Below are positions 12,560 to 14,085 of a DNA stretch of 14,085 nt, in pieces. Under the pieces are notes generated by a model. It had not been told where the DNA came from. It worked only from the letters and a program-made list of their open reading frames with translations, and searched no databases. The stretch is from positions 1 through 14,085 of the forward strand of contig SLPP01000215.1 of the NCBI GenBank assembly GCA_007131945.1. Direction: 5' to 3'. The translations under genes were made by a program, and so were the position numbers. The DNA is from Paracoccaceae bacterium (GTDB taxonomy: Bacteria > Pseudomonadota > Alphaproteobacteria > Rhodobacterales > Rhodobacteraceae). Numbering within the stretch: position 1 is the first letter of the stretch; each line of letters begins with the position of its first letter.

Positions 12560-12703
12560 CGTCTGGGCGAAATCGGGCCGGCCGGGCGGATTGACCGTTG
12601 AACCCGCGCGCCTTTTCCGACATTTTCCGCGCGATTGAAACACCCCGATGTTGATGCCCCGGCGCATCGGCCCCGCGCGGCCGTCCGGGCAGGAAAGGCC
12701 CGG
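12560..12703. promoter_or_regulatory. Divergent promoter region between miaA and pyrH
   Basis: This 144-nt gap must drive both genes. On the plus strand TTGAAC at 12598-12603 is followed 17 nt later by CATTTT, a possible but weak promoter for pyrH. The Shine-Dalgarno sequence AGGAAAGG at 12691-12698 is strong and sits 5 nt before the pyrH ATG. Confidence 0.3.
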
Positions 12704-13429
12704 ATGAAGCACGACAGCCCCGTCACCTATCGCCGCGTGATGCTGAAGATCTCGGGCGAGGCGCTGATGGGCGACCAGGGCTACGGGCTGCACCCGCCGA
12801 CGGTGAAGCGCATCGCCGAGGAGGTGAAGTCGGTCCACGACCTGGGCGTCGAGATCTGCATGGTGATCGGCGGCGGCAACATCTTCCGCGGCCTGCAGGG
12901 CTCGGCCCAGGGGATGGAGCGCACGACCGCCGACTACATGGGGATGCTGGCGACGGTGATGAACGCGCTGGCGATGCAGGCCGCGCTCGAGAGTCTCGGC
13001 GTCTTCACCCGGGTGATCAGCGCCATCCCGATGGACCAGGTCTGCGAGCCCTATATCCGCCGCCGCGCCGTGCGCCATCTCGAGAAGAAGCGCGTCTGCA
13101 TCTTCGCCGCGGGCACCGGAAACCCCTATTTCACCACCGACACGGCGGCGACTTTGCGCGCGAGTGAAATGGCTTGCGAGGCGATCTTCAAGGGCACCAA
13201 GGTCGATGGCGTCTACGACAAGGACCCGCGCAAGCACGCCGACGCGACGCGCTACGAGACGATCAGCTACGACGAGGTGCTGGCGAAGCATCTCAACGTC
13301 ATGGACGCCTCGGCGATCGCGCTGGCGCGCGACAACAACCTGCCGATCATCGTCTTCTCGCTGGACGAGCCCGGCGGCTTCCGCGGCATCCTGCGCGGCG
13401 AAGGCACCTACACGCGGGTCGAGGGCTGA
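12704..13429 (+). CDS. pyrH: UMP kinase
   Basis: 241-residue bacterial UMP kinase of the amino-acid-kinase fold, a hexameric cytoplasmic enzyme making UDP from UMP and ATP in pyrimidine nucleotide synthesis. It typically responds to GTP and UTP. Landmarks are LKISGEAL at 14-21, [11 protein letters not shown] at 53-63, [15 protein letters not shown] at 135-149, [11 protein letters not shown] at 165-175 and [20 protein letters not shown] at 199-218. Length is normal. ATG at 12704 is chosen over an upstream frame from 12635 because AGGAAAGG lies 5 nt before it and [20 protein letters not shown] fits the family N-terminus. frr follows after 108 nt, the usual pyrH-frr order. The usual upstream partners rpsB and tsf are not adjacent here; miaA is divergent instead. 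Confidence 0.96.
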   Translation: MKHDSPVTYRRVMLKISGEALMGDQGYGLHPPTVKRIAEEVKSVHDLGVEICMVIGGGNIFRGLQGSAQGMERTTADYMGMLATVMNALAMQAALESLGVFTRVISAIPMDQVCEPYIRRRAVRHLEKKRVCIFAAGTGNPYFTTDTAATLRASEMACEAIFKGTKVDGVYDKDPRKHADATRYETISYDEVLAKHLNVMDASAIALARDNNLPIIVFSLDEPGGFRGILRGEGTYTRVEG

Positions 13430-13537
13430 TGGGTGTGGCTTTCGCGCACGGCATTGTGTAGATCGGTTTTCAGATTTTCAACCTGACGCCGCCAGGATGC
13501 CCTTGCGCGGCGCCAACGGGAACACGCAGGTAGCCTC

Positions 13538-14085
13538 ATGTCCGACGACCTCGACATCGACATCAAGGACCTCAAGCGGCGGATGGAGGGCGCGATCGCC
13601 GCGCTGCGCACCGAGTTCGGGTCGCTGCGCACCGGCCGCGCCTCGGCCGCGATGCTCGACCCGATCCAGGTGGACGCCTATGGCCAGATGACGCCGATCA
13701 ACCAGCTCGGCACCGTCAACGTGCCCGAGCCGCGGATGGTGACGATCAATGTCTGGGACCGCTCGATGGTCGGCAAGGTTGAGAAGGCGATCCGCGAATC
13801 CGGGCTGGGGATCAACCCGCAGCTCAACGGCACGATCATCATGCTGCCGATCCCGGAACTGAACGAGGAACGCCGGCGCGAGCTGACCAAGGTCGCGGCG
13901 CAATATGCCGAGCATGCCCGCGTCGCCATCCGCAACGTGCGCCGCGACGGGATGGACCAGCTGAAGAAGGCCAAGACCGCCGGCATGGGCGAGGACGAGC
14001 AGAAGCTGTGGTCGGACGAGATCCAGGAACTGACCGACAAGTACATCGCCCGGGTCGACCAGGCGCTGGACACCAAGCAGGAAGA
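13538..14085 (+). CDS. frr: Ribosome recycling factor (3' end cut by window)
   Basis: The open frame from ATG 13538 to the window end gives 182 codons of ribosome recycling factor. With EF-G this protein splits post-termination ribosomes. Recognised stretches are [20 protein letters not shown] at about 30-49, the VNVPEPRMV segment, [49 protein letters not shown] and the C-terminal [18 protein letters not shown] is usually about 185-188 residues, so only a handful of residues are missing, and this is a window edge rather than a real truncation. AGG at about 13528 is the ribosome binding site. It follows pyrH after 108 nt, with no obvious terminator between them. Confidence 0.95.
   Translation, partial: MSDDLDIDIKDLKRRMEGAIAALRTEFGSLRTGRASAAMLDPIQVDAYGQMTPINQLGTVNVPEPRMVTINVWDRSMVGKVEKAIRESGLGINPQLNGTIIMLPIPELNEERRRELTKVAAQYAEHARVAIRNVRRDGMDQLKKAKTAGMGEDEQKLWSDEIQELTDKYIARVDQALDTKQE

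Overview
The window is very GC-rich DNA (roughly 70 % G+C by eye). Its gene content and protein sequences suggest an alphaproteobacterium of the Rhodobacterales (Rhodobacteraceae/Paracoccaceae type). Supporting points are the aroK-aroB pair divergent from an exported protein plus xerD, a rhodobacter-style MiaA, and an MDR dehydrogenase resembling the BchC/alphaproteobacterial type. This placement rests on recognition, not on a database search.

Layout. Positions 1-269 hold no gene but carry the first copy of an unusual intergenic element. A FkbM-type methyltransferase (270-1022, minus) is divergent from a tight four-gene plus-strand operon (1307-4296). That operon encodes a medium-chain dehydrogenase/reductase, a 6-pyruvoyl-tetrahydropterin-synthase-fold protein that has lost its catalytic triad, a class I SAM methyltransferase and a stand-alone RibD C-terminal reductase. 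The combination looks like a pathway making a modified pterin or pyrimidine from a GTP-cyclohydrolase product. No GTP cyclohydrolase is in the window and I know of no characterised product. This is the best candidate for an undescribed pathway.

Converging on it is a minus-strand operon (7283-4584): a 54-residue membrane protein, a 526-residue exported helical protein of unknown function, and xerD. Divergent from that operon are aroK and aroB (shikimate pathway). Then come a tRNA-Gly(CCC) gene with a clear promoter (minus), ssb (minus), a divergent small lytic transglycosylase (plus), an AraC-family regulator and miaA (both minus), pyrH (plus) and frr (plus, cut by the window end).

The most striking non-coding signal is an element of about 78 bp present three times (100-175, 4405-4482, 10607-10684). 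Each copy has a GAAA/TTTC dyad, a GTTAAC core, an AT-rich spacer and a 14-16 nt palindrome whose sequence varies while its symmetry is kept. The distance from the GTTAAC core to the palindrome centre is identical in all three. Two copies sit between convergent protein genes, the third lies beyond the 3' end of the FkbM gene, and none lies in a divergent (promoter) region.
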